This document shows positions 50,684-61,622 of a stretch of DNA of 64,000 nt, piece after piece. Position numbers and translations under genes: made by a program. The notes beneath the pieces were generated by a model, which was not told where the DNA came from, ran no database searches, and worked only from the letters and a program-made list of their open reading frames with translations. The DNA lies in assembly GCA_937872925.1 (NCBI GenBank), contig CALMUT010000066.1, positions 1 to 64,000 on the forward strand. The letters run 5' to 3'. This DNA is from an uncultured Myxococcales bacterium (GTDB lineage Bacteria; Myxococcota_A; Polyangia; Polyangiales; Polyangiaceae). Position 1 is the first letter of the stretch. Every line of letters begins with the position of its first letter.

Positions 50684-51115
50684 CTACTTGTTGACGACGA
50701 CGCTAGCGGCGTTTTCGGCGGTGAGGCCTGGACCGACGTCGCGACCCGAGCCAGCGAGCATGTATTCGACGACGGCCCAGCAGTCCTCGTCGCTCAAGGA
50801 CCCTGCTTTGCTCTTCGGCAACGGCATTTCCCGCTTCACGTAGTCAAACACGTCCTGCGCGTTGCGAAACGGACCGTGGTCGCCACCAACGCCTTTGAGC
50901 GGCAGCGCCGCCGCGCCGAGAACCTCCGGTGTCCCACCAAGGCCTTGGCCAGAATTGCCGTGACATCCGGCGCACTCACGCTGGTACACCTGCGCACCCT
51001 TGGGCGACTGCTTCTTGGCTTTCGCCACACTGGCGTCGTTTGCGGCTCCTCCCCCGCCTCCGCAGGAAACGAGAAGCGGAAGCAACACGGCGCCAAGCAA
51101 GCTTTGAGCTTTCAT
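50684..51115 (-). CDS. Lipoprotein cytochrome c (single heme)
   Basis: 143 residues from ATG 51115. Lipobox LVSC (Cys18) then a Gly-rich linker. The heme site is CAGCH in YQRECAGCHGNSGQGLGG and a candidate axial Met lies in REMPLPKSKAGSLSDEDCWA, giving a class I c-type cytochrome of about 100 residues. It transfers electrons in the periplasm, held to a membrane by its lipid. No other respiratory gene is near. It is divergent from the gene starting at 51220 across 104 bp. Confidence 0.9.
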   Translation of the reverse strand: MKAQSLLGAVLLPLLVSCGGGGGAANDASVAKAKKQSPKGAQVYQRECAGCHGNSGQGLGGTPEVLGAAALPLKGVGGDHGPFRNAQDVFDYVKREMPLPKSKAGSLSDEDCWAVVEYMLAGSGRDVGPGLTAENAASVVVNK

Positions 51116-51219
51116 ACCTGGGCATTTCGTCGCGCCCGCCTCAAATGTCAACAGCTGTCGTTCTTTCGCCTCGGAGCACGCGCCTGCGCCGACGCGGTTT
51201 TCGGACTAAGATCTCCCGC

Positions 51220-51759
51220 ATGAGGTCTTTGAGCATTGCCTTGGCGGCCGCCGCACTCTTTGCGTTGGGATGCACACCCAATCCGCCCGTGCGCTGGGAA
51301 ACCGGCGGCGCGCCTTTGATGATTACACCGGCCCGCTGGGATCGCGCCGGCGACGACTCCATCGAGATCACGAGGGACGGCCAAGTGCTTGAAGACGGCG
51401 ATCTCTTGTTCGTGATCGACCGCGCGGGGCGAGTCGTCGACGAGGACTACGAACCTTTGGCGGTCCTACTGCCTGACGGTCACGTCGCTGGAACCGACAA
51501 CCGACTGCTGGGTCGGGTTGGCATGAACAACGCAGCCCCGCCCGGGTCCGCCGCAGCCTGGCTGGCTATCATGCCCAACGGCCAAGTCGTCTACTTCGAC
51601 GAAGAGGGCGAACGGGAAGATCGCGGCGTGTGGCACGGCTGCAACGGGCCCCAGCAGCGGACCTGCACCCTGGTGACCCACATGCTCTGGGTGCGGGATT
51701 GGCTGCGGCGCCCGCGCAGCGGCGTCAGCGTGGGTGTGGGCGTAGGCGTCGGCTACTGA
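51220..51759 (+). CDS. Hypothetical lipoprotein
   Basis: 179 residues from ATG 51220. Lipobox FALGC (Cys18). The mature part is acidic with repeated strand-like units (ITRDGQVLEDGDLLFVIDRA, GRVVDEDYEPLAVLLPDGHV, IMPNGQVVYFDEEGEREDRG) and a Cys-containing end (CNGPQQRTC), finishing in a GVSVGVGVGVGY tail. Family unknown. serS begins 51 bp downstream on the same strand. Confidence 0.8.
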   Translation: MRSLSIALAAAALFALGCTPNPPVRWETGGAPLMITPARWDRAGDDSIEITRDGQVLEDGDLLFVIDRAGRVVDEDYEPLAVLLPDGHVAGTDNRLLGRVGMNNAAPPGSAAAWLAIMPNGQVVYFDEEGEREDRGVWHGCNGPQQRTCTLVTHMLWVRDWLRRPRSGVSVGVGVGVGY

Positions 51760-53115
<1,356 letters not shown>

Positions 53116-53207
53116 GGCGTTCTGCCGCCAGACGTTCCCAGCGCCGGATGCCGACGGACAACTGCAGTGCCGAGTGCAGCTGAGCTGCCTTCGGCGAGAA
53201 GCGTCGG

Positions 53208-55520
53208 CTACTTCTTAGCTTTTTCTTGCGCCTTCTGCTCGGCGACGAGGCGCTCGCGGATTTGCTCCATGGTCTTGCGGAATGCTTTGGCTTCGGCCGC
53301 ACACATGGGCGGGCAGGGGCGACGCTTCCCGCGCCCACAACCCTTCTTTGTACCGGTACTGTAGAGCGCCAGGGCCGCGACCGCGCGATCGTCCCCCTGG
53401 TTCTTTGCCCGCGTCAGCAGGGAGATCCGCGCGGCGCAACTCGGTGCATTGCGCAGATCAAACGCCACCGCCAAGCCTGCGGTGAAGCGTTGGCGCGTAG
53501 TCGCATTCTCCAAGCGCTTCTTGGCCGATTCCCGCAACTGTGGCGAACTCAAATACAGCTCGAATAGTAGATCAGGACCCCGGGACTCCATCTTGTTCGC
53601 CAACAGGTCCAGCACCGCTTCGGATTCGTTGCCGTGGGCGAGCTTCATCAACAGCGGCCGCAGGGTATCGTCGAAGGCTTGCGCCGGTGCCTTTTCGAAG
53701 AGCTTCTCGAAAGCCAAGAGCGCTTCCTTGGCATCGGCGCCGTCTGCAGCCGCCTGCACCGCCCAAGCCCGCAGCACTTGCGGTTCGTCGGGGTAGCGCT
53801 GGGAAAGGGCTCGCAGGGCCGGCAACCCGCTGCGCATGGCCTCGGCAACTTCGCCCTCCAGATCGCGCTGCACCGGGGCCGTCGCGCTCGCTGCGGGGAT
53901 AGCACTTCCTGACGCGGCCGGCGCAGAGCTAGAGGGCGCGGCAGTCGGTTCCGCAGTGGGCAGCGTGTCGCTCAGCCCAAGGGTGGGAAGTGGCTTCATC
54001 GCGCGCAAGCCGAGCACGAGAGCAGAACCCGTAACCGCAATGGCAAACGCGCGCACACCGACAGCGGAAAGCACGCGAGCCCAGCGCTCCGGGCGTCGCC
54101 CAAGCCGCCGATGCACGATGGTTGCAAGGGCCCAAACCGCAGCGATCAGAAACAGCGCCAGGTCCCAGCCCACCCAAGCCGACGGCCAAGTTTCCCGGGT
54201 GACATAGCGCACAGCGCGCAAGGTCAGCATGACCAAGCCGTAGCCAACAATCGCCGAAATCAAAGGCGAACGGATCGCGCTGACGGCGTCCAGTACGCGC
54301 GCGCTGTTGTTCCAGATCTTGCGGCGGACCCGGGCTGCCAACAGCACCACTGGTGTGAGCGCAGTGCCCATCACCCCAAGCAACGCGAGCAACAGTTCTG
54401 TGTTTGTCAGCTCTCGCCGCGCCACGGAAGTGGCCAGCCCAACCGCAGCTAGGGCGGCGATCGAGCCGCTCACCCCGACGGCAGCAAGGAGCAACGAAAG
54501 CAAACGCACGCGCCCCCAGCGCACATCGTCCTCAACATCCTGAGCCACGATGGATGCCTGGGTGCCGCGCATAGCAGGAAGCGCTTTGTTGACGGACAGC
54601 TGCTCTTCCAACGTGGTCAACGCCGCCAGCAGCTCGACCATAGTCTGATAGCGCTGTGCGGGTTCTCGGGACATGGCCCGCTGAATCACAAGCTCGACGC
54701 TTTCGGGAACACGCGGTTCCAGTACCTTGGGGCGCTCGGGCTCCCGGCTCATCACCGCCAAGATAGTCTGCTGCGGGGACTCCTCTTCAAAAGGAGGGCG
54801 ACCCGTCACCGCGGTGTAGAGAATCGCGCCGATGCCGTAGACATCCGTGCGGTGATCTCCGCGCTCGCCGCGGGCCTGTTCCGGCGACATATAAGACGGG
54901 GTGCCCATGACCACGCCTGCACGGGTCACCGTGGATTTCGACCCATCGACGAAGCGCGACAAGCCGAAGTCAATCACCTTGACCTCGGGGTCCGCCATGG
55001 ATCCGAGCAGAAATACGTTTTCGGGCTTCATGTCCCGGTGCAGCACGCCGCGCTCGTGGGCCGCGGCCAACGCAGCCGCCACGCGCCGCACGACACGCAC
55101 CGCGATCACCGCGTCCAGGCGCTTCACGCTCTCGAGCAGTATCGCCAGGTCTTGGCCGTCCAAGAACTCGTAGACCATGAACGGCACGCCCTCGGGGGTG
55201 ACGCCGACATCAAAAACATCAACAATCGACTCGTGTTTGAGCGCCGCAACAGCGTCCGCTTCTCGCTGAAAGCGCTCGACGAGCTCCGTATTCCTGGACA
55301 GGTCCGCATTGAGCACTTTCAGCGCGTAGCGCTTGTGCGCGATGCGCATGTGGCGCGCCTCGTACACACGGCTCATGCCGCCCTCGCCCACGACGCGTTC
55401 GATGCGATAGGTATCGTTCAGGACCGTCCCGATCAGCTCGTCATTTACGGCATGCGTGCTGCTGCGGGGGGGCCCGGAATTGGGGCCTTCGACGACCGTC
55501 GGATCTTGTTCGGAGCTCAT
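53208..55520 (-). CDS. Multi-pass membrane Ser/Thr protein kinase
   Basis: 770 residues from ATG 55520; the frame extends to 55568 but that reading adds nothing kinase-like. The kinase domain (about residues 30-300) has GEGGMSRVYEA, YALKVL, HRDMKPEN, DFGLSRF and GTPSYMSPEQARG, so it appears active. Four or more membrane helices follow (LLSLLLAAVGVSGSIAALAA, LALLGVMGTALTPVVLLAAR, ISAIVGYGLVMLTLRAV and others), then a Pro/Ala linker and a C-terminal helical region of about 200 residues with Leu/Ala-rich TPR-like repeats. The ligand of this end is unknown. It follows rnr on the same strand by 170 bp. Confidence 0.92.
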   Translation of the reverse strand: MSSEQDPTVVEGPNSGPPRSSTHAVNDELIGTVLNDTYRIERVVGEGGMSRVYEARHMRIAHKRYALKVLNADLSRNTELVERFQREADAVAALKHESIVDVFDVGVTPEGVPFMVYEFLDGQDLAILLESVKRLDAVIAVRVVRRVAAALAAAHERGVLHRDMKPENVFLLGSMADPEVKVIDFGLSRFVDGSKSTVTRAGVVMGTPSYMSPEQARGERGDHRTDVYGIGAILYTAVTGRPPFEEESPQQTILAVMSREPERPKVLEPRVPESVELVIQRAMSREPAQRYQTMVELLAALTTLEEQLSVNKALPAMRGTQASIVAQDVEDDVRWGRVRLLSLLLAAVGVSGSIAALAAVGLATSVARRELTNTELLLALLGVMGTALTPVVLLAARVRRKIWNNSARVLDAVSAIRSPLISAIVGYGLVMLTLRAVRYVTRETWPSAWVGWDLALFLIAAVWALATIVHRRLGRRPERWARVLSAVGVRAFAIAVTGSALVLGLRAMKPLPTLGLSDTLPTAEPTAAPSSSAPAASGSAIPAASATAPVQRDLEGEVAEAMRSGLPALRALSQRYPDEPQVLRAWAVQAAADGADAKEALLAFEKLFEKAPAQAFDDTLRPLLMKLAHGNESEAVLDLLANKMESRGPDLLFELYLSSPQLRESAKKRLENATTRQRFTAGLAVAFDLRNAPSCAARISLLTRAKNQGDDRAVAALALYSTGTKKGCGRGKRRPCPPMCAAEAKAFRKTMEQIRERLVAEQKAQEKAKK

Positions 55521-55632
55521 TTTCCGAAGCGGCTTTGGACGTGAGCCACGGACCCAGGACACTATCACAGCGCCCGCTTGCCTTCGCCCATGCTGTGCGA
55601 CGGATAAACCCGAGTGAAATCAGGCCGATGGC

Positions 55633-55658
55633 GCGGGCACAAAAATCGCTGTGCCCGC
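55633..55658 (-). terminator. 9-bp stem hairpin downstream of rnr
   Basis: GCGGGCACA and TGTGCCCGC form a perfect 9-bp stem around an 8-nt loop AAAATCGC, 33 bases past the rnr stop codon and upstream of the kinase gene on the same strand. No T run follows on either strand. It may attenuate transcription between rnr and the kinase, or protect rnr mRNA. Confidence 0.4.
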
Positions 55659-55690
55659 CCCAGCCCCTTTCCCGGCAAAGACGCCGTGGC

Positions 55691-58012
55691 TCAACGCTGA
55701 CGCTTCTTGCCGCCCGACTTGCCGCCGGCCTTGCCGCGCACCTTCCGAGACCGGGCCGCAGTCGGCTGTTTGCGGCCGCCCCGCTCCGCGCGCACGGGGC
55801 GTTCCCTTGCGGGCTCACGGCGTTTCGGCTTGCGCCCCTGGCGCGGGCCGCGCGCGGCATCGGTCGCCGCCCGAATCACCTTTTCGGGCGGGACACGCCG
55901 CCCGTGGGTCTGCCGTCGCAGAATCGCAACATCCTCGATTTCCACCACGATGGGATCTCCAAGCTGCATCGTGTCCCCGCTGCGACGACCAACGACGCAG
56001 AGTTCGTCGTCGTCGAGCTCATAGCGGTCTGGCCCGAGGGCATCGTAGCGCACCAACACGTCCACGAAGGGGTCCTTCAGGGTGACAAACATGCCGCTGC
56101 CCACCAGTGCCGAAATCGTGCCCTCCAGGACATCGCCGATGCGATCGCGCATGTAGAGCGCGCGGTACAGATCCACGACTTCACGTTCCACGACCATGGC
56201 CGCACGCTCCCGCACGCTCGATTGGGTGGCTGACGCGCGCAAGGTTTCTACCGCCGCCGGAGAAGTATCCGGCTTGCCGCCCCGCAAGAGCCGCTTCACG
56301 GCGCGGTGGACTTCAATGTCGGGATAACGACGAATGGGCGAGGTGAAGTGGAGATAAGCGTCGGAAGCCAAACCAAAGTGGCCGACGTTCACGATGTCGT
56401 AAACGGCTTGCTTCAACGAGCGCAGTAGCAGCATTTCCAGCACCTGCCGGCGTGGGTGCTTCTCGATCTGTTTGAGAAACCGCCCCACGCCGAGAGGGTC
56501 GACGAGCTCGTCCAGGTCCACGGCGACACCGAGTCGCTCTGCAATATCCGCCAGTCGTTCCAGCTTCTTTTCGTCGGGACGAGCATGCACGCGGTACACC
56601 GCGGGCGAACGCTTGCTACTGAGCCACTCTGCCACCAGCTCGTTTGCCAGCAGCATGAGCTCTTCGACCATCTGATAAGCGCGTTTGATCCCGGGGTCCT
56701 CCGCCCGGCGCTCCACGCCAACGGGCGCACCCGTCGTGGGATCTAGGATCACGCGCGGTTCGGGCAAATCGAGATCCAGCGCGCCACGCTTCATGCGCTT
56801 GCGGCGCAACTTGCGCGCGACGTCATCGAGGCATTTGAGTCCCTTCTTCAACGCCTCTGCCGGAGCACTCCGCTGGGGCAATTCGGTGAAGCCCAGTGCC
56901 CGCGCCACACCACCGTAGGTCAGCATGGCTTGAGACCGCATCACGCCCTCGACAATCTCGAAGTGCGTGACGTTCGCCGACTTGTCCATATCGGCAATGA
57001 CGCACATGCAAAGACGCTCCGCGTCGGGCAGAAGCGAACACACATCCGATGCCAGCGCAGCCGGCAACATCGGGATTGCGCGATCCGGCAGATAGATCGT
57101 GCAGCCGCGGGAAGTCGCCTCGGCATCCAGCGCGCTGCCGGGTTCGACGTACTCGGAAACGTCGGCGATAGCGATCCAGACCCGATAGCCCTCGTCCGTC
57201 TTTTCGACCCACAGCGCGTCGTCATGGTCCCGCGCATCCTCCGGGTCGATGGTGGGCAGGGGCACGTTGCGCAGGTCCACGCGACCCGCGCTGGGTGACT
57301 TGAGCAGTCGCGCGGCCAGGGCCTCCGCCTCGCGCACGGCGGCGTCGGGGTGGTCCTCTTCGATCTGTTCGCGGACTAGGATCTTGGCGACTTCGGTGTT
57401 CGGATCCCCGGGCACCCCTAAGACCGCTACCAACTCGCCTTCGGGGTTTTCGTCTGCACGCTCCGGAAAGCGCGTGATCGTGACAACGGCAGCGTCCCCG
57501 TCATTGCCGTCATGCTTTCCTTGGAGCACGACCGGGCCGCGCACACGGCTGTCGTCGGGTTCGAGCCAGCTGCTCTTGCGGCGCCGACGCAACAAACCTG
57601 CAACCCGCGGGTTCCGGCGCTGCACGATCGCTTCAATGCGTCCTTCTACGCCACGCCCCGTGCGACTGATCACAGAGATTTGGACTCGATCGCCGTGCAT
57701 CGCGCCTCCAAGTCCGTCGCCAGCCACGTACACATCCGCTTGGCCCACTGCCGTCACGAAACCGAAGCCCCGTGGGTTCACGCTCAAGACGCCCTCCCAG
57801 GTTTCACCGTCGGCCCGCGGCTGCGCTTTGAAGCGATTGCCTGGCATGCGCCGGATGGTCCCGTCGAAGCTCAGTTGATCGAGCAGCTCCAAAAGCCGCG
57901 AGTATGAGCCCTCGATAACGGCGCACTGTTTTGCGATTTCGCGGGCGTGCAGCGGGCGCGCAGCTTCGGCCAAACATCCGACGATGTCGGCACGGGAAGG
58001 AAGGGGTCGCAT
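55691..58012 (-). CDS. rnr: Ribonuclease R
   Basis: 773 residues from ATG 58012, where MRPLPSRADIVGCLA begins; earlier readings add a non-conserved 29 residues. A 3'-to-5' exoribonuclease degrading structured RNA. Order: N-terminal winged helix (REIAKQCAVI), cold-shock domains, RNB catalytic domain with IDPEDARDHDDALWVEK (metal-binding Asp cluster) and LHFTSPIRRYPDIEVHR, an S1 domain (GSGMFVTLKDPFVDVLVRYD) and a strongly basic tail (GGKSGGKKRQR) as in many homologs. It is divergent from the VKOR-DsbA gene. Confidence 0.95.
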   Translation of the reverse strand: MRPLPSRADIVGCLAEAARPLHAREIAKQCAVIEGSYSRLLELLDQLSFDGTIRRMPGNRFKAQPRADGETWEGVLSVNPRGFGFVTAVGQADVYVAGDGLGGAMHGDRVQISVISRTGRGVEGRIEAIVQRRNPRVAGLLRRRRKSSWLEPDDSRVRGPVVLQGKHDGNDGDAAVVTITRFPERADENPEGELVAVLGVPGDPNTEVAKILVREQIEEDHPDAAVREAEALAARLLKSPSAGRVDLRNVPLPTIDPEDARDHDDALWVEKTDEGYRVWIAIADVSEYVEPGSALDAEATSRGCTIYLPDRAIPMLPAALASDVCSLLPDAERLCMCVIADMDKSANVTHFEIVEGVMRSQAMLTYGGVARALGFTELPQRSAPAEALKKGLKCLDDVARKLRRKRMKRGALDLDLPEPRVILDPTTGAPVGVERRAEDPGIKRAYQMVEELMLLANELVAEWLSSKRSPAVYRVHARPDEKKLERLADIAERLGVAVDLDELVDPLGVGRFLKQIEKHPRRQVLEMLLLRSLKQAVYDIVNVGHFGLASDAYLHFTSPIRRYPDIEVHRAVKRLLRGGKPDTSPAAVETLRASATQSSVRERAAMVVEREVVDLYRALYMRDRIGDVLEGTISALVGSGMFVTLKDPFVDVLVRYDALGPDRYELDDDELCVVGRRSGDTMQLGDPIVVEIEDVAILRRQTHGRRVPPEKVIRAATDAARGPRQGRKPKRREPARERPVRAERGGRKQPTAARSRKVRGKAGGKSGGKKRQR

Positions 58013-58129
58013 GAGGCCTTGTAGCCCAAAACGGCTCCGGACCCGAGAGGCCAGAAGGGGGTCCGCCATGAAACAGCGAATGAATCCGCGTCTTTGCACC
58101 GCGGCGCTCGCCGCGACTAAGATGCGGAT

Positions 58130-59410
58130 GTGCCCGCCACGGCTTCACTGATCGCGCTGCGCGTGTTCGTGCTCATCGCCTTAGCGACGAGCGCAGCGCT
58201 TTTGGTCGACTACACCAGCTTCAACCCGGCGTTCTGTAGCCCGGGATCCGGCTGTGCCTCAGTACGAGCGAGCGGTTTTGGTTTCGTCGCCGGTGTCCCC
58301 GTTCCGCTGCTCGGTCTGCTCGGCTTCGGGCTGCTCTACGTGTTGTCCCTTTCCGCGTCGAAAGCCGCGAAGCGTTGGCTCACACCAACCGCGACTGCGG
58401 GCGGCGCCGTCGCCGTGCTGTTGATCTTGCTCCAGGCGGTCGTCATCGGGCACATCTGCCTGTACTGCGTCGTCGTGGACGTCGCCGCGATCTGCGCAGC
58501 GGCCGCGGCTCTGGCCTACGCTCGCGCTGCGGCAAAAGGCGACACCGGAGTCGAGCCGCTGCGCAACTTCAGCTGGATCGCCCTCGGCGCGATCTTCATT
58601 TGTGCCCCGCTGCTCTGGCCCAAGGTGCGCCCGAAGCCCAACGTGCCGCCAGGGATCCAAGCCTTCTACGTCCCAGGCAAGATCAACGTGGTGGAGTTCG
58701 CGGACTTCCAGTGTCCTTTCTGTCGCCTACTGCACCCCCAACTGAAAGCCATCACCCGGGACTACCCAGGCCAGGTGAATTTCGTGCGCATGAATATGCC
58801 CCTCGAACGGCATGCCCAAGCCATGGACGCGGCCAAGGCGTACGTCTGCGCCGCAGAGCAAGGGAAGGGCGAAGAAATGGCGGACGCGCTCTTCGAAACC
58901 GAAGAACTCAGCGCACCCCTGAACCGGCGGCTGGCCGTGCAAATGGCACTGGACGCGGATAAATACGACCGCTGTATCGCAAGCCCGAGCACCGAAGCCG
59001 CGATTCGAAAAGAGGCGCAAATCCTCCGGGATTCTGGCTTTCAAGGTCTGCCCACCACCTATGTTGGCAACGACATGATCGTCGGCGCCCAGGGCGAAGA
59101 AGTGTTCCGGGAAGCCTTCGACCGCGCAGCCCGCGGCGACGGCAGCAGCGGCGTTCCCGGACCGATTTTCGTGGGCGGTGTGCTCCTGCTGTCCGCGGCG
59201 GCGGCCTTCGCGGGGCGCGTACAAGGCGGGGGAACGGGAACCGAAAAGACGAGCCAGCAGCGCGTGACAGGCCAGGCCCGTGACGAAGACGACGGCGACG
59301 ACGACGATGACAGCGACGAGCCCGGCGACGACGAGCCCGACGACGACGAGCCCGACGACGACGAGCCCGACGACGACGAGCCCGACGACGACGCCCCGTC
59401 CAAGCGCTAG
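58130..59410 (+). CDS. VKOR-DsbA-like fusion with acidic repeat tail
   Basis: 426 residues from GTG 58130. N-terminal vitamin K epoxide reductase domain of four to five helices with the redox cysteines Cys36 and Cys42 (FNPAFCSPGSGC) and the CLYC active motif (Cys110, Cys113). A linker is followed by a thioredoxin-like DsbA/DsbG domain with CPFC (Cys195, Cys198) and a cis-proline segment GLPTTYVGN. The protein would carry out disulfide formation from quinone to substrate within one polypeptide, in the periplasm. A further membrane helix (GPIFVGGVLLLSAAAAFAGR) is followed by an acidic tail (DDDEP)n of uncertain role. Adenosine deaminase follows on the same strand. Confidence 0.92.
   Translation: MPATASLIALRVFVLIALATSAALLVDYTSFNPAFCSPGSGCASVRASGFGFVAGVPVPLLGLLGFGLLYVLSLSASKAAKRWLTPTATAGGAVAVLLILLQAVVIGHICLYCVVVDVAAICAAAAALAYARAAAKGDTGVEPLRNFSWIALGAIFICAPLLWPKVRPKPNVPPGIQAFYVPGKINVVEFADFQCPFCRLLHPQLKAITRDYPGQVNFVRMNMPLERHAQAMDAAKAYVCAAEQGKGEEMADALFETEELSAPLNRRLAVQMALDADKYDRCIASPSTEAAIRKEAQILRDSGFQGLPTTYVGNDMIVGAQGEEVFREAFDRAARGDGSSGVPGPIFVGGVLLLSAAAAFAGRVQGGGTGTEKTSQQRVTGQARDEDDGDDDDDSDEPGDDEPDDDEPDDDEPDDDEPDDDAPSKR
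59324..59392 (+). repeat. 15-bp tandem repeat encoding DDDEP
   Basis: Units of GACGACGACGAGCCC occur four to five times in frame at the 3' end of the VKOR-DsbA gene. They encode an acidic Asp/Glu/Pro tail; the array is likely to vary in length. Confidence 0.88.
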
Positions 59411-59439
59411 TCACCACGCCAGTTGTGCTATGCTCGGCC

Positions 59440-60603
59440 ATGGCAGACCAAGACCGCACGGATCACCTCGATGCAAACGGCCACGTGCCCTTCGAAGTCT
59501 TCCAAGCGCTCCCCAAGACCGACTTGCATGTGCACTTGGACGGGTCTTTGCGCCTGGAGACCATTCTAGAGCTCGCTACTGAGGGCAACATCGACCTGCC
59601 CGCCAACACCGTCGAGGGACTGCGCGACGCCATTGGCTGCGGTCGCATCTTCGGCTCCTTGGTCGACTATCTCCGCGGCTTCGAGATCACCCTCAAAGTG
59701 ATGCAAACCGAAGAAAGTCTGGAGCGCATCGCCTTCGAGCTGGCGGAAGACGCACACATGGAAAACGTGCGCTACATGGAGGTGCGTTACGCGCCCATGC
59801 TGCACACCCAACGCGGCTTGAAGCTCACGAAGGTCGTGGAAGCCGTGCTCGACGGCCTGCGCCGCGCACGTGAAACCTACGGCATCAAAGCGAACGTGAT
59901 CATTTGCGGGATCCGCAACATCTCCACGGAGTCGTCCTACGAAATGGCCGAGTTGGCCGTGGCTTACAAAGGCCGGGGCGTGGTGGGCTTCGATCTCGCG
60001 GGTGCCGAAGCCGACAACCCGGCCAAACACCACAAACTCGCTTTCCAGCTAGTGCGGGACAACAACATCAATTGCACCATTCACGCCGGGGAAGCCTACG
60101 GACCGGAGTCCGTGGCCCAGGCCATTCACGTCTGCGGCGCCCATCGCATCGGCCACGGCGTACGGCTACGCGAAAGCGGCGACCTGCTTCATTACGTGAA
60201 CGACCATCGCATCCCGCTGGAATGCTGCCCCTCCAGCAATGTGCAAACAGGCGCGGTCCGGGATCTTGCCAGTCATCCCCTCAAGCTGTACTTCGATCTG
60301 GGATTGCGCGTGACGGTGAACACCGACAACCGGCTGATCACGGATACGTCAGTGTCCAAGGAGTTGTACCTGACGCATACGCAGATGGGCCTGCCCTTCA
60401 AAGACATCAAGAGCATCATCGTCGGCAGCTTCAAGTCCGCGTTCCGACCTTTCCACGAAAAGCAGGCCGCACTCCGCCGGGTAACCGTGGAAATCGAGCG
60501 CTTCGATGACGACGGCCGTCTGCGTCCCGACGCGCCGGCTCCGACTTCCGATCCGCGTAGCCGCCCGCTGCAGGCCAAGCCCGTGGCGCCTCAGGCCGGA
60601 TAA
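59440..60603 (+). CDS. Adenosine deaminase family protein
   Basis: 387 residues from ATG 59440; the upstream ATG at 59425 is in frame but adds only MLCSA. TIM-barrel metal-dependent deaminase: HVHLDGSL (metal-binding His pair), GFDLAGAEADNP, HAGEAYGPESV, RIGHGVRL and the second metal site TVNTDNRLITDT. The canonical SxNTDDP has its second Asp replaced by Asn here, as in one sub-branch of the family. It deaminates adenosine or a related nucleoside in the cytosol. It is 29 bp after the VKOR-DsbA gene. The exact substrate is inferred. Confidence 0.85.
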   Translation: MADQDRTDHLDANGHVPFEVFQALPKTDLHVHLDGSLRLETILELATEGNIDLPANTVEGLRDAIGCGRIFGSLVDYLRGFEITLKVMQTEESLERIAFELAEDAHMENVRYMEVRYAPMLHTQRGLKLTKVVEAVLDGLRRARETYGIKANVIICGIRNISTESSYEMAELAVAYKGRGVVGFDLAGAEADNPAKHHKLAFQLVRDNNINCTIHAGEAYGPESVAQAIHVCGAHRIGHGVRLRESGDLLHYVNDHRIPLECCPSSNVQTGAVRDLASHPLKLYFDLGLRVTVNTDNRLITDTSVSKELYLTHTQMGLPFKDIKSIIVGSFKSAFRPFHEKQAALRRVTVEIERFDDDGRLRPDAPAPTSDPRSRPLQAKPVAPQAG

Positions 60604-60633
60604 ATCCCAGGCGGGCACCGCCGGCACGCCCAC

Positions 60634-61563
60634 TCAAACGCGGATGCCGGCGCGCACGTCGTCACCCACGGCGGCATCGAGGGTTTCGATGGCCGCTTCA
60701 ATCTCCTTGCTTTGTCCTTCGGGCATGCGCACCAAGAAGCGTACGTACAGGTCGCCTGTCTTCTTGCCGCGCTTCACGCCGCGAGCGCGCAGACGCACCA
60801 CCTGACCGCTCTGCGCCGCAGGAGGCACCGTGAGGGACACCATGCCGTCCGGGGTGGGCACTCGCACCTTGGCACCGCGATAGGCTTCGCCGGGCGTGAT
60901 CGGCAGATCCATGTACAAGTCCAGGCCGTCGCGATCGAAAACCGGGTGGGGCGAGACGCGGATCGACAACATCAAGTCTCCCGGCTGGCCTCCCGTGCCA
61001 CTCGGCGCGCCATGGCCAGGGACCCGAACCCGATCGCCGTCTCCGGCGCCCGCGGGCACCCGCACGGTGACCTCTTCGCCGCCGTCTTGCAGCCGCAAGC
61101 GCAAAGTCGCCCCGCGGATCGCGCTCATGAAGTCCACGGTCACGTCGCTGGACACGTCCGCGCCCTTGACGGGACCACGCCGCCCCCGGCCGCCGAAGAG
61201 ATCCCCAAATAGATCCCCGATGCCGCTGCTTTGCGCCGCGCCAAAGATATCCTCGAAGCCGACACTGCCGCCGCGGCTGTAGCGCGCCCGACCTCCCGCT
61301 GCGCGCTTGTACGCCCGCGCCGCCTCTACGTCGAAGCCTTCTCGCAGTCCGTCTTCGCCGAACTCGTCGTAACGTGAGCGCTTCTCTTTGTCGCTCAACG
61401 CCTGGTAAGCGCGATTGACGTCTTTGAAGCGCGCTTCCTTGGCGCCATCGCCAGGATTCTTGTCGGGATGCAGCTCCGCCGCCAGCTTGCGGTATGCCTT
61501 CTTGATCTCTTCGGCGCCCGCGTCGCGGTTCACCCCGAGTTCCTTGTAGAAATCCCTGGCCAT
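60634..61563 (-). CDS. DnaJ/CbpA-type J-domain chaperone
   Basis: 309 residues from ATG 61563. N-terminal J domain with the HPD motif (ELHPDKNPG) that activates DnaK, then a Gly-rich region and two C-terminal substrate-binding domains, ending in PEGQSKEIEAAIETLDAA. There is no cysteine-rich zinc finger, so it is a CbpA-like type. It would act with DnaK in the cytosol. It is convergent with adenosine deaminase and lies 59 bp from the methyltransferase gene on the same strand. Confidence 0.92.
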   Translation of the reverse strand: MARDFYKELGVNRDAGAEEIKKAYRKLAAELHPDKNPGDGAKEARFKDVNRAYQALSDKEKRSRYDEFGEDGLREGFDVEAARAYKRAAGGRARYSRGGSVGFEDIFGAAQSSGIGDLFGDLFGGRGRRGPVKGADVSSDVTVDFMSAIRGATLRLRLQDGGEEVTVRVPAGAGDGDRVRVPGHGAPSGTGGQPGDLMLSIRVSPHPVFDRDGLDLYMDLPITPGEAYRGAKVRVPTPDGMVSLTVPPAAQSGQVVRLRARGVKRGKKTGDLYVRFLVRMPEGQSKEIEAAIETLDAAVGDDVRAGIRV

Positions 61564-61622
61564 GATCTCCTAGCAAACTAAGTACGCCGGGCGCCTAGGG
61601 CAAGCGCGACCCACCACCGACC

